Shown here piece after piece: positions 9,038 through 16,256 of a stretch of 64,000 nucleotides of DNA (position 1 is the first letter of the stretch; each line of letters starts with the position of its first letter). The notes beneath the pieces are model-generated. The model did no database searches. It saw nothing but the letters and a program-made list of their open reading frames with translations, and was not told the origin of the DNA. Both the position numbers and the translations under genes were made by a program. This stretch comes from Jezberella montanilacus. GTDB taxonomy: Bacteria; Pseudomonadota; Gammaproteobacteria; Burkholderiales; Burkholderiaceae_B. The stretch lies in the NCBI RefSeq assembly GCF_003003055.1, contig NZ_PVTV01000018.1:1-64000 (forward strand), in the 5' to 3' direction.

Positions 9038-9058
9038 ATAGCTAAAACTTTTAGTTAT
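9038..9058. promoter_or_regulatory. 21-bp inverted repeat upstream of the COG0523 GTPase gene
   Basis: ATAGCTAAAA and TTTTAGTTAT flank a central C; all pairs are Watson-Crick except one G-T. The repeat lies 126-146 bp upstream of the GTPase start and about 109 bp past the xerC stop, in an AT-rich 254-nt gap that also has the palindrome GTTATAAC at 9014-9021. Its symmetry and position suit a regulator operator. It has no U tract on either strand. Zur is a guess from gene type only. Confidence 0.35.
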
Positions 9059-9166
9059 CTATAGCCCAAAATGTTGTGATGACCGTGCTTTGAGTGTCAC
9101 CAATATCTTAATTTTCATAGATGGGGGCAAAAAGCTCAAATTCAAGAGCTGGGCAAAAGCTGTTGC

Positions 9167-10150
9167 CTAAGACTTTCGACCTGCCCTGGGATGGGCTTGG
9201 TCATATGCTTTTGATAGGTGTTGAAAATCTAATTTTGTATAGAGCTGAGTCGTTGAAATATTGGCATGACCCAACATTTCTTGCACTGCCCTTAAGTCTT
9301 GCGCAGACTGTAATACATGGCTGGCAAAGCTATGCCTGAGCACGTGTGGGTGAATGGTGGTTGGCAACCCGGTCAGTGTGGCAAGTTTCGTAAGACTTGA
9401 CTGAACCACTCGAGGATGGATGCGTTTGCCGCGACTGCCGATAAAGAGCGCCAGCGCATCCTCATCATCAGGATTGACTGGGGCAATCAGTGCCCGAGCC
9501 TCTATCCATTTATTCAACGCAGTGATGGCTTGCGCACCAATCGGTACACTGCGTCGTTTGCCACCCTTACCCAAAACATGAACGTCTCGATCAACTAAAT
9601 TGATCCAGCTGGCAGAAGTGTAGTGTTTGCTTTGAACATAGTGAATATCAAGGCTGACGAGCTCGCTCAGCCGTAATCCACTTGAATAAAATAGTTCAAA
9701 CATCGCTTGATCGCGCAAGGCCATCGGATCAGTCATGGCCCGCATGACTGGTGAATCCAGTAGTGCTTGAGTCTGATCGACAGAAAGCGCCTTGGGTAGT
9801 CCGCGACTGGCCTTAGGTGCTTTAACGTCAGCCGTTGGGTTTGATGCGAGCCCGGCGATTGGTGCCCACCACTTGTAAAAACCTCGCCAGCCAGCCAGCG
9901 TGCGCGCGAGGCTTCTCGCACCGTGCCCTTGTGCATGCAGGCGAGCCAAAAATTGTCTGATCTGCCCGGTCACAATTTGATCGAGAGGTCGACCCTTGGC
10001 TAGTGCCACCAGTTCAGAAAGGTCTCGACGATAGGCTGATAGCGTGTGGGGCGAATATCTGCGGTTGTGCAACAGATGATCGAGCCATTGCTCGACCGGT
10101 GGCGGTAGGCTGCTTGTTGAATCGACATCTTCCGGATCGTTACGAGTCAC
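9167..10150 (-). CDS. xerC: Tyrosine recombinase XerC
   Basis: Site-specific recombinase that, with XerD, resolves chromosome dimers at dif. The 327-residue protein has the SAM-like N-terminal domain and the complete catalytic set: Arg in SSGLRLSE, Lys in GKGGKR, HVLRHSFASH, GH in LGHANIS, and the nucleophile Tyr in QLYTK. The start is GTG at 10150. It is third in dapF-DUF484-xerC, 35 nt after the DUF484 gene, the arrangement also known for xerC operons in other proteobacteria. The N terminus carries a short polar extension, so the true start could be slightly later. Confidence 0.93.
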   Translation of the reverse strand: MTRNDPEDVDSTSSLPPPVEQWLDHLLHNRRYSPHTLSAYRRDLSELVALAKGRPLDQIVTGQIRQFLARLHAQGHGARSLARTLAGWRGFYKWWAPIAGLASNPTADVKAPKASRGLPKALSVDQTQALLDSPVMRAMTDPMALRDQAMFELFYSSGLRLSELVSLDIHYVQSKHYTSASWINLVDRDVHVLGKGGKRRSVPIGAQAITALNKWIEARALIAPVNPDDEDALALFIGSRGKRIHPRVVQSSLTKLATLTGLPTTIHPHVLRHSFASHVLQSAQDLRAVQEMLGHANISTTQLYTKLDFQHLSKAYDQAHPRAGRKS

Positions 10151-10185
10151 CAGTCACGCCTGTTTGTATTGGTGTTGGATTGCGT

Positions 10186-10851
10186 TTAAGTCGCTTGTGG
10201 TTTGAGTCGGGATAACGCAGCACCAGCCAGACGACTCACCACGTCAAGGAACTGTGTGCCCATCTCAGGTGAGAAGCGCTGTGGATCATCAGAGCCCAGC
10301 ACCAGCAGACCAAATGCAGCGGATTCGCCGGGTGTGCGTAAGGCGAGAATGGCGACCGAGGCGGGTTTTGCGCTTAGCCAGGTGGCAGCAACAAATTCGG
10401 TATTCGTGCCGCAATAGGGTTGAGTGAGCCCTTCTGCAAAAATATGCACATCCTGCGAAACCGGCGCGCCAACGCCTTCTTCAGGTAAGTCAAGGCCCCA
10501 GACCCGCAAGGCAACTTCCTGAAGATTGAAAAGATCAGCTAAGCCAAGCGCTACCTCGCCCGGCAAGCGTGCCTTGTTTTGCTCAGCCAGAATACGCTCG
10601 CACCACTGATTCAGCTTGTCATTCGTTGTTTCGTTTTGGGTGGCGTTCCGCACCATGTCGGCCAGTCTGAATTCGAAATCCCGTAGGCGGTCTCGCAAGG
10701 TCAGGATCTGGCGTTCGCCTAATGATATAGCACGCGTTTGGTGAGGGTGGGGTACTTCGAGCGACGAAAATAATTCAGCGTGCTGAGTAAAGAAGTCAGG
10801 GTTCTCTTGCAGGAATTTGGCTACGCTGTGTGCGGTCATTAACTCGGTCAT
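10186..10851 (-). CDS. DUF484 family protein
   Basis: A 221-residue protein of the DUF484 family, commonly found between dapF and xerC. It shows the N-terminal VAKFLQENPDFF motif, a predicted coiled-coil helix around residues 45-75 and a GAF-like C-terminal half. No enzymatic motif is visible and the function is unknown. The start ATG overlaps the dapF stop by 4 nt, so translation is coupled. A second ATG four codons in (MTAHSV) is an alternative start. Confidence 0.85.
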   Translation of the reverse strand: MTELMTAHSVAKFLQENPDFFTQHAELFSSLEVPHPHQTRAISLGERQILTLRDRLRDFEFRLADMVRNATQNETTNDKLNQWCERILAEQNKARLPGEVALGLADLFNLQEVALRVWGLDLPEEGVGAPVSQDVHIFAEGLTQPYCGTNTEFVAATWLSAKPASVAILALRTPGESAAFGLLVLGSDDPQRFSPEMGTQFLDVVSRLAGAALSRLKPQAT

Positions 10852-11759
10852 GGCTTCTCTTGGGTCGTTGAGGCTGGGATGGATGCCACCAGTTTATCGA
10901 TGTCGATCTGGCCGGAATAAACAGTGGTGGCAGGTCCGGTCATGCGTAATTGAGCGCCGTCAAATTCAATGGTTAACCAACCACCGTGGGTGCGAACCTT
11001 GACAGGACTGTCGAGTATGCCCCTGCGCACGCCAGCAGCGACTGCTGCGCAAGCACCGGTGCCGCACGCAAGCGTTTCGCCTGCTCCGCGCTCGTAGACT
11101 CGCAGGTAAATCGTCTGTCTGTCGATGACTTGCATGAAGCCAGCATTGACTCGCTTGGCAAATCTCGGGTGTGACTCAATCAGTGGGCCGATTTGACGGA
11201 CCGGCGTTGTGTCGACGTCAACGACGACTTGGACCGCGTGGGGATTCGAAATCTGCACGAGCGATAGCCAGACAGCTTTTGTCACAGAACCATCCTGCGT
11301 CGTGAGAGGCAGCTCGTAGAGCGTGTCGATACCGTCTGTTTTGCTTGTTAATCCCGCTACATCAAATCCCAGGCTAGTGGGATCAAAACGAGTTTGGCCC
11401 ATGTCGACAGTGACATCGCCGCTGGGTAATTCGTTCAGGGTGATGAGGCCGGTCGCGATTTCAGCTTTCAGGGGATTGCGGGACGAAAGCTTTTGCTCGT
11501 GAACAAAACGGACAAAACAACGTGATCCGTTGCCGCAATGCTCTACTTCGCTGCCGTCGCTATTGAAAATCCGGTATCTGAAGTCGGCCTCGGGGTGCGA
11601 CGGGTTCTCGACGAGCAGAATTTGGTCGCAGCCGATGCCGAACTGCCGGTGAGCCAGCGCACGCGCGCGTTGAGGGGTCATTTCAATGGGGGATCGCACC
11701 CCGTCGAGCACGACAAAGTCGTTGCCCGCGCCATGCATTTTGGTGAAGTTCCAGATCAT
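10848..11759 (-). CDS. dapF: Diaminopimelate epimerase
   Basis: Converts LL- to meso-diaminopimelate for peptidoglycan and lysine synthesis. At 303 residues it contains both catalytic cysteines: Cys75 in CGNGSRC and Cys232 in ACGTGAC, plus the N-terminal MHGAGNDFVV motif. It heads the operon and is divergent from metK across 232 nt. In some relatives a lipid A acyltransferase gene lies between metK and dapF; none is present here. Confidence 0.96.
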   Translation of the reverse strand: MIWNFTKMHGAGNDFVVLDGVRSPIEMTPQRARALAHRQFGIGCDQILLVENPSHPEADFRYRIFNSDGSEVEHCGNGSRCFVRFVHEQKLSSRNPLKAEIATGLITLNELPSGDVTVDMGQTRFDPTSLGFDVAGLTSKTDGIDTLYELPLTTQDGSVTKAVWLSLVQISNPHAVQVVVDVDTTPVRQIGPLIESHPRFAKRVNAGFMQVIDRQTIYLRVYERGAGETLACGTGACAAVAAGVRRGILDSPVKVRTHGGWLTIEFDGAQLRMTGPATTVYSGQIDIDKLVASIPASTTQEKP

Positions 11760-11920
11760 GCTCGTATTATCGCCAATTTTGGCTTAAAATACCGTCAGGC
11801 GCTGAGTTAAACGACAACTTGCGGCGCGCCTGTTGTTAGATTGTGGATGACATGCCCGATCAACAACGAAAAAATCCGCTAAAGCGTCTCGCCCGGATCC
11901 ATACGTCTACATATCTGTTT

Positions 11921-11991
11921 GATGGCATAGGTAAGGGGTGCAGCGCACCTTCTAACCCATAACTGACCTAGTCAGTAGCAAGGATGCCATC
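11921..11991 (+). promoter_or_regulatory. Structured metK leader: candidate riboswitch (three-way junction)
   Basis: Seen directly: GATGGCAT (11921-11928) is the exact complement of ATGCCATC (11984-11991), extendable by T11920 with the A of the metK ATG. Inside are two hairpins: GGTGC/GCACC (11937-11941 with 11945-11949) and ACTGAC/GTCAGT (11962-11967 with 11971-11976), each with a 3-nt loop. The only good ribosome-binding sequence, AAGGA (11980-11984), lies between the second hairpin and the closing stem. Closing the stem would hide the start region. metK leaders in other bacteria often carry SAM riboswitches; the layout recalls SAM-III/SAM-VI in principle, but I recognise no known consensus here. 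Confidence 0.65.
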
Positions 11992-13158
11992 ATGCTAAAA
12001 GCAAGCGATTACCTCTTTACCTCCGAATCTGTTTCAGAAGGCCATCCCGACAAAGTCGCAGACCAAATATCTGATGCGATTCTTGACGCGATTTTCACCC
12101 AAGATCCCAACGCCCGTGTTGCTGCTGAAACGCTGTGTAACACTGGATTAGTGGTTCTGGCCGGTGAGATTACAACCTTCGCTAACGTCGACTATATCCA
12201 GGTCGCCCGCGACACCATTAAGCGTATTGGTTACGACAATACCGAATACGGTATTGATTACAAAGGTTGCGCGGTGTTGGTGGCCTACGATAAGCAGTCC
12301 CCGGATATTGCTCAAGGCGTTGATCGCAGTTCAGAGGATTATTTAAATCAAGGTGCTGGCGACCAGGGTTTGATGTTTGGTTATGCGTGTAACGAAACAC
12401 CAGATCTCATGCCCGCACCGATCTGGTACGCACACCGTTTGGTGCAACGCCAAAGCGAATTGCGCAAAGACGGTCGCCTGCCTTGGTTACGTCCTGATGC
12501 CAAATCGCAAGTCACCTTCCGATATGTCAATGGCAAGCCTGTTGAAGTCGACACCATCGTTTTGTCGACGCAACATGCGCCTGAAGCCTCGCAAGAGATG
12601 ATCCGTGAAGCGGTCATTGCTGACATCATCCGTCCTTGCTTCCCTGATGGTTTATTGACGCCGCAGACCAAGTTTCTGGTGAACCCAACAGGTCGTTTTG
12701 TTATCGGCGGCCCGCAAGGTGATTGCGGTCTGACAGGTCGCAAGATCATTGTTGATACCTACGGTGGTGCTTGCCGCCACGGTGGTGGAGCGTTCTCGGG
12801 CAAAGATCCGTCTAAGGTCGACCGCTCGGCCGCTTACGCTGCACGTTACGTTGCCAAAAATATCGTAGCCGCCGGTTTGGCGGCACAGTGCGAAGTGCAA
12901 GTGAGCTACGCAATCGGTGTTGCTGATCCGATCAACATCACTGTCAATACCAACGGCACGGGTGTGGTCCCTGACGAGCAGTTGTCTTTATTGGTTCGCG
13001 AACACTTTGATCTGCGTCCTAAAGGCATCGTCAATATGCTGGACTTGTTGCGTCCCATCTACAGCAAGACAGCAGCCTATGGTCACTTCGGTCGCAGCGA
13101 GCCTGAATTCAGCTGGGAAGCCACCGACAAAGCGGCTGCCTTGAAAAAAGGCGTTTGA
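11992..13158 (+). CDS. metK: S-adenosylmethionine synthetase
   Basis: Makes SAM from methionine and ATP in the cytoplasm. The 388-residue protein starts with [13 protein letters not shown] (His18 region) and has [12 protein letters not shown] and the P-loop-like [12 protein letters not shown], the three usual signatures. The start at 11992 is fixed by conservation and by AAGGA 7 nt upstream. The preceding leader is strongly structured and may regulate translation. The reaction links it to ahcY and metF about 4 kb downstream. Confidence 0.97.
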   Translation: MLKASDYLFTSESVSEGHPDKVADQISDAILDAIFTQDPNARVAAETLCNTGLVVLAGEITTFANVDYIQVARDTIKRIGYDNTEYGIDYKGCAVLVAYDKQSPDIAQGVDRSSEDYLNQGAGDQGLMFGYACNETPDLMPAPIWYAHRLVQRQSELRKDGRLPWLRPDAKSQVTFRYVNGKPVEVDTIVLSTQHAPEASQEMIREAVIADIIRPCFPDGLLTPQTKFLVNPTGRFVIGGPQGDCGLTGRKIIVDTYGGACRHGGGAFSGKDPSKVDRSAAYAARYVAKNIVAAGLAAQCEVQVSYAIGVADPINITVNTNGTGVVPDEQLSLLVREHFDLRPKGIVNMLDLLRPIYSKTAAYGHFGRSEPEFSWEATDKAAALKKGV

Positions 13159-13159
13159 T

Positions 13160-13360
13160 TTGAGCGATACGCTTAATCACAAGCCCAAGCCCCGAGCAGA
13201 TTCGCCGTGCGTGGCGGTCTGCTCAACGCTCTTTGACGATACGTGCCGCGGTTGCGGTCGTACCGTCACAGAGGTCTCCAACTGGGTTTTGATGACAGAT
13301 GAAGAGAAGGGCGTTGTCTGGGAAAGAATTCTGGCGCAGGGATATCCCCGGCGTAATTGA
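13160..13360 (+). CDS. DUF1289 domain-containing small protein
   Basis: A 66-residue protein with four cysteines arranged C-x3-C-x7-C-x2-C (PCVAVCSTL...CRGCGRT), the pattern of DUF1289, likely a small metal-binding fold. The proposed start is TTG at 13160, 1 nt after the metK stop, with AAGGCG upstream; no ATG precedes the conserved motif. Likely co-transcribed with metK. Function unknown. Confidence 0.75.
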   Translation: MSDTLNHKPKPRADSPCVAVCSTLFDDTCRGCGRTVTEVSNWVLMTDEEKGVVWERILAQGYPRRN

Positions 13361-13408
13361 TATGTTCGAGTAATCGGTCGTGTTAAAAAAGAAGCGGAGA
13401 GAGCTTTT

Positions 13409-13660
13409 ATGCGCTTAGCACCCAACGAACATGAAATGATCCGCGCGGCAATCCATCAGCAAGATGCGCTAGCCGCCGTCTATCTCTTTGGATCCCGAGC
13501 GGATGATCGGGCCCGGGGTGGTGACATAGATCTATTGGTTTTGTCAAAGAAAATAAACTTGATGATGAAGTTGGATATGACGGTACGTCGCCTCAATTAC
13601 TCCGCTGCCGACAATTTAGTCCCGCTCAACATCTCGCTTAGCTTTGCTACAGCCGTGTGA
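13409..13660 (+). CDS. MNT-type nucleotidyltransferase domain protein, possibly truncated
   Basis: A short 83-residue protein with the minimal nucleotidyltransferase motif: GSR at 28-30 and GDIDLLV with Asp39 and Asp41. Such proteins act as AMP-transferring antitoxins paired with a HEPN toxin (MNT/HEPN modules). No HEPN gene lies next to it. Its last 21 codons overlap the convergent dehydrogenase gene 3' end, and the C terminus does not look like the family, so the original end may have been lost. The upstream GGAGAGAG is a plausible ribosome-binding site. Confidence 0.6.
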   Translation: MRLAPNEHEMIRAAIHQQDALAAVYLFGSRADDRARGGDIDLLVLSKKINLMMKLDMTVRRLNYSAADNLVPLNISLSFATAV

Positions 13661-14505
13661 TCCTGTCCAGGTCCGAGCATGGCTGCCGACGACGCGCAGA
13701 GTTCATTGCAAAGTGACGAGAACGGCACTGGGGTGTTGGTGTCTTTCGCAATGCCCAAAGCAATGCCCAGATCCTTGACCATCAAATCCAGCCCGAAGCC
13801 CGAGTTGTATTTGCCTGACAGCACGAACTGCTTGAACTTCTTTTGAGTCGAGTTGTTCATGCCCGTCGAGGCATTGAGCACGTCGACCATAGCTGCCGGG
13901 TCAAGGCCAAAGCGCTGGCCAATGATGAGGGCTTCAATGCCAATCAGAAAGCCACCAGCCGACACCAGATTATTGAGCGCTTTCATGGCATGGGCTGAAC
14001 CGACGCCACCTGTTGGCGTGATGGCAGTACCCATGCAGGATAAGACGGGGCGTACGCGTTCGAGAAGCGCTGCGCTGCCACCAAACATGATGGCTAGCTC
14101 ACCGGTTTTGGCGCGAGGCACACCACCTGACACAGGGGCGTCAACAAGGTGACCGCCCGCCGCTTCGACTAAGACAGCGAGTGCGCGGGTGGCGGTTGGT
14201 ACGCCAGAGCTCATTTCAACCACGACGCTATCTTTTTTGAGACCAGCTAAAAGACCGGTTGGGCCAGCCAGTATGCTTTCGACAATCGCGCTGGTTGGTA
14301 AAATCGTGATGATGATGTCAGCTGCGGCGGCCAGCTCTTTGTAGCTGACCGCAATTGAGCCACCGAACTCTTTGACAAAGGCTTGCGCGCGCTCGGCCGA
14401 GGCGTCAATCACTTGTACTGGAAAGCCGGCTTTGAGGATAAGACTGGCCATGGGCCAGCCCATGCTGCCGATGCCGATAAAGCCAATTGAAGGTTTTGCG
14501 CTCAT
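13597..14505 (-). CDS. NAD(P)-dependent 3-hydroxyisobutyrate dehydrogenase-family oxidoreductase
   Basis: Beta-hydroxyacid dehydrogenase of 302 residues with the N-terminal Rossmann motif GFIGIGSMGWPMA, the substrate segment DAPVSGGVPRAKTGELAIMFGG and the catalytic-lysine region AMKALNNLVSAG. Family members oxidise 3-hydroxyisobutyrate or reduce tartronate semialdehyde; the sequence does not decide. The start ATG overlaps the stop of the upstream carboxymuconolactone decarboxylase gene by 1 nt, suggesting one operon and a shared catabolic role. Confidence 0.85.
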   Translation of the reverse strand: MSAKPSIGFIGIGSMGWPMASLILKAGFPVQVIDASAERAQAFVKEFGGSIAVSYKELAAAADIIITILPTSAIVESILAGPTGLLAGLKKDSVVVEMSSGVPTATRALAVLVEAAGGHLVDAPVSGGVPRAKTGELAIMFGGSAALLERVRPVLSCMGTAITPTGGVGSAHAMKALNNLVSAGGFLIGIEALIIGQRFGLDPAAMVDVLNASTGMNNSTQKKFKQFVLSGKYNSGFGLDLMVKDLGIALGIAKDTNTPVPFSSLCNELCASSAAMLGPGQDHTAVAKLSEMLSGTKLSAAE

Positions 14506-15002
14506 TATTCAGCCGACTTTTTAACAGAGGCTTTTTTTGCTGCGACTTTTTTGGCAGGTGCTTTTTTTGCAGCGACCTTTTTGCTCGTCTTTTTAGCAGC
14601 AGGTTTGTCGAACGCACCTTGTTCGGTCAACACTTGATTCGCTGCTTTAAACGCGTCGAGGCCGGCAGGGATGCCGCAGTAGACCGTCGCATGCAACAGA
14701 GTCTCTTTAATTTCTTCAACGGTGACGCCATTGTTCAAGGCGCCTAAGACATGCAGTTTGATCTCGGCCGAACGGTTCAGTGCGGTCAGCATGGCCAAGT
14801 TGAGCAAACTGCGGGTTTTGCGCGGCAGGCCAGGACGGTTCCAGGCATAGCCCCAGCACCATTCGGTGGTGATGTGCTGAAACGCCATTTGAAATTCATT
14901 GGCTTTAGCGATTGATCCATCAACGTATTCAGCACCGAGGACTTCACGACGAGTTTTGAGACCTTCATCCCACAATTTATTGGTTGTTTCTTTTTTTGAC
15001 AT
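14505..15002 (-). CDS. Carboxymuconolactone decarboxylase family protein with histone-H1-like tail
   Basis: Residues 1-130 match the CMD/AhpD-like fold (NRPGLPRKTRSLLNLAMLTALN and an H-x5-G-x4-G/VTVEEIKE region), close to gamma-carboxymuconolactone decarboxylases of aromatic catabolism. Residues 134-165 are an unusual tail of Lys/Ala repeats (AKK, VAAKK, APAKK) resembling histone H1 or AlgP-type tails. The start at 15002 (MSKKETT) has a GGAG ribosome-binding site; a longer frame to 15077 is unlikely. It is coupled to the downstream dehydrogenase gene. Whether the tail binds nucleic acid is unknown. Confidence 0.8.
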   Translation of the reverse strand: MSKKETTNKLWDEGLKTRREVLGAEYVDGSIAKANEFQMAFQHITTEWCWGYAWNRPGLPRKTRSLLNLAMLTALNRSAEIKLHVLGALNNGVTVEEIKETLLHATVYCGIPAGLDAFKAANQVLTEQGAFDKPAAKKTSKKVAAKKAPAKKVAAKKASVKKSAE

Positions 15003-15218
15003 GTCGAGCTCCGAGTGGTTGATAGTGAGACTAAGTTTGATGATGATCGAATCAAGAAGAATCCACTGGATTGTCAAGCTTGCGCTTTCCGTCTGTCAAG
15101 CCATTATGCGGCGTCGCCAGTGAAACACGCTGAAGGGATGCTGCTGAGCGCTTGACGCACATCCTGCCAACATCTAAAACAGCGAGATAACTAAAAAATC
15201 ACAAAAAACGGAGACCCC

Positions 15219-16016
15219 ATGAAGCTGCCCAAGTACGAGATCTTTGCGCTGCGTTACGCGACCATGCAAAACCGCACACGCCGTGAGAATTTTATTTCGC
15301 ACGATCCGCACGACGACAATATGCCGATGGACTACTTTATATGGGTGATCCGCGACGGTGAGCGCGTCATCTTGGTAGACACAGGTTTTAATGCCAGACA
15401 GGCGACAGAGCGCGGTCGAAATTTGTTGCGTTGCCCGATCACTGCTCTAGCTATCCTGGGTATTGATCCAGCCCAAATTGAAGATGTGGTGCTGACACAC
15501 CTGCATTATGACCATGCCGGCAATATAGACTTGCTGCCCAATGCACGGTTCCATATTCAAGATGATGAAGTCGACTATGCCTGTGGTCGTCACATGTGCG
15601 CGGGATTGTTTCGGCATGCTTACGACGTGGAGGATGTGGTGACCTTGATACGCAGGGTGTATACGAATCGGGTCAGTTTTCATGATGGCGCTTACACCCT
15701 GGCGCCCGGAATCGAGGTTGTAAAAATCGGTGGCCACACCAAAGGTTTGCAATCATTGCGCGTCCACACAGCCAGAGGATGGGTGGTACTGACTTCAGAC
15801 GCCAGTCACTATTACGACAATATGGATAAGCCCTCGCCTTTTCCGATTGTGTTTCATCTGGGCGACATGCTTGCGGGCTACGATACCCTTCGTGCCTTGG
15901 CCGATTCGCCAGCACACCTCGTTCCCGGGCATGATCCGCTCGTACGCGAGCGCTATCCTTTCTGGGGTGATCCTAAGGATGACATTGTGGCTTTGCATCT
16001 TTCACCAAAAGGCTAG
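15219..16016 (+). CDS. Metallo-beta-lactamase-fold hydrolase, N-acyl-homoserine-lactonase-like
   Basis: A 265-residue cytoplasmic hydrolase with the di-zinc motif HLHYDHAGN (His94, His96, Asp98, His99) and later metal ligands in VKIGGHTKGLQ, TSDASHY and VPGHDP. The overall layout matches the AttM/AiiA-like lactonase group, but members also open other lactones, so quorum quenching is only one possibility. It is divergent from the CMD gene across 216 nt, in which I see no clear operator. The ribosome-binding site is GGAG before ATG. Confidence 0.8.
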   Translation: MKLPKYEIFALRYATMQNRTRRENFISHDPHDDNMPMDYFIWVIRDGERVILVDTGFNARQATERGRNLLRCPITALAILGIDPAQIEDVVLTHLHYDHAGNIDLLPNARFHIQDDEVDYACGRHMCAGLFRHAYDVEDVVTLIRRVYTNRVSFHDGAYTLAPGIEVVKIGGHTKGLQSLRVHTARGWVVLTSDASHYYDNMDKPSPFPIVFHLGDMLAGYDTLRALADSPAHLVPGHDPLVRERYPFWGDPKDDIVALHLSPKG

Positions 16017-16037
16017 GTGTTTGCCCTTATTTCTGGG

Positions 16038-16043
16038 TACAAT
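16038..16043 (+). promoter_or_regulatory. Candidate -10 element of the ahcY promoter
   Basis: TACAAT lies 7 nt before the first base of the riboswitch P1 stem, which would place the transcription start at about 16050. No good -35 hexamer is visible at the usual spacing. Confidence 0.45.
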
Positions 16044-16049
16044 ATCCCT

Positions 16050-16134
16050 GCTTTTGAGGAGCGTTGCGACGGATCGTTGGTAATCAACCACCAGTGCTAG
16101 TTACCAATACTAGCCATCCGCCAGGCTCAAAAGC
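16050..16134 (+). promoter_or_regulatory. S-adenosylhomocysteine (SAH) riboswitch
   Basis: The stem P1 is perfect: GCTTTTGAG (16050-16058) with CTCAAAAGC (16126-16134). It encloses the conserved core GAGCGTTGCGACGG (16059-16072) and CCGCCAGG (16118-16125), with P2 CGGAT/ATCCG (16070-16074 with 16116-16120). These are the hallmark nucleotides of the SAH riboswitch, which in betaproteobacteria sits before ahcY and turns expression on when SAH accumulates. The downstream gene is ahcY. Confidence 0.93.
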
Positions 16135-16139
16135 TCAAA

Positions 16140-16169
16140 CGTTACCGTTGGCATTTTCCAACTTTAACG
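16140..16169 (+). promoter_or_regulatory. Hairpin between SAH riboswitch and ahcY
   Basis: CGTTA (16140-16144) pairs with TAACG (16165-16169) and GTTGG (16147-16151) with CCAAC (16158-16162), separated by a small internal loop. It lies 88-117 nt before the ahcY start and may be part of the expression platform. No U tract follows, so it is not a standard terminator. Confidence 0.45.
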
Positions 16170-16256
16170 GCGCTCACCCAATCCTGTAGACAGCGATTGC
16201 GGTGGCTTATTGTCAGCCCAAGCAGTTGCTTCGCAGGCCTACCGGAGCTTACCGCT

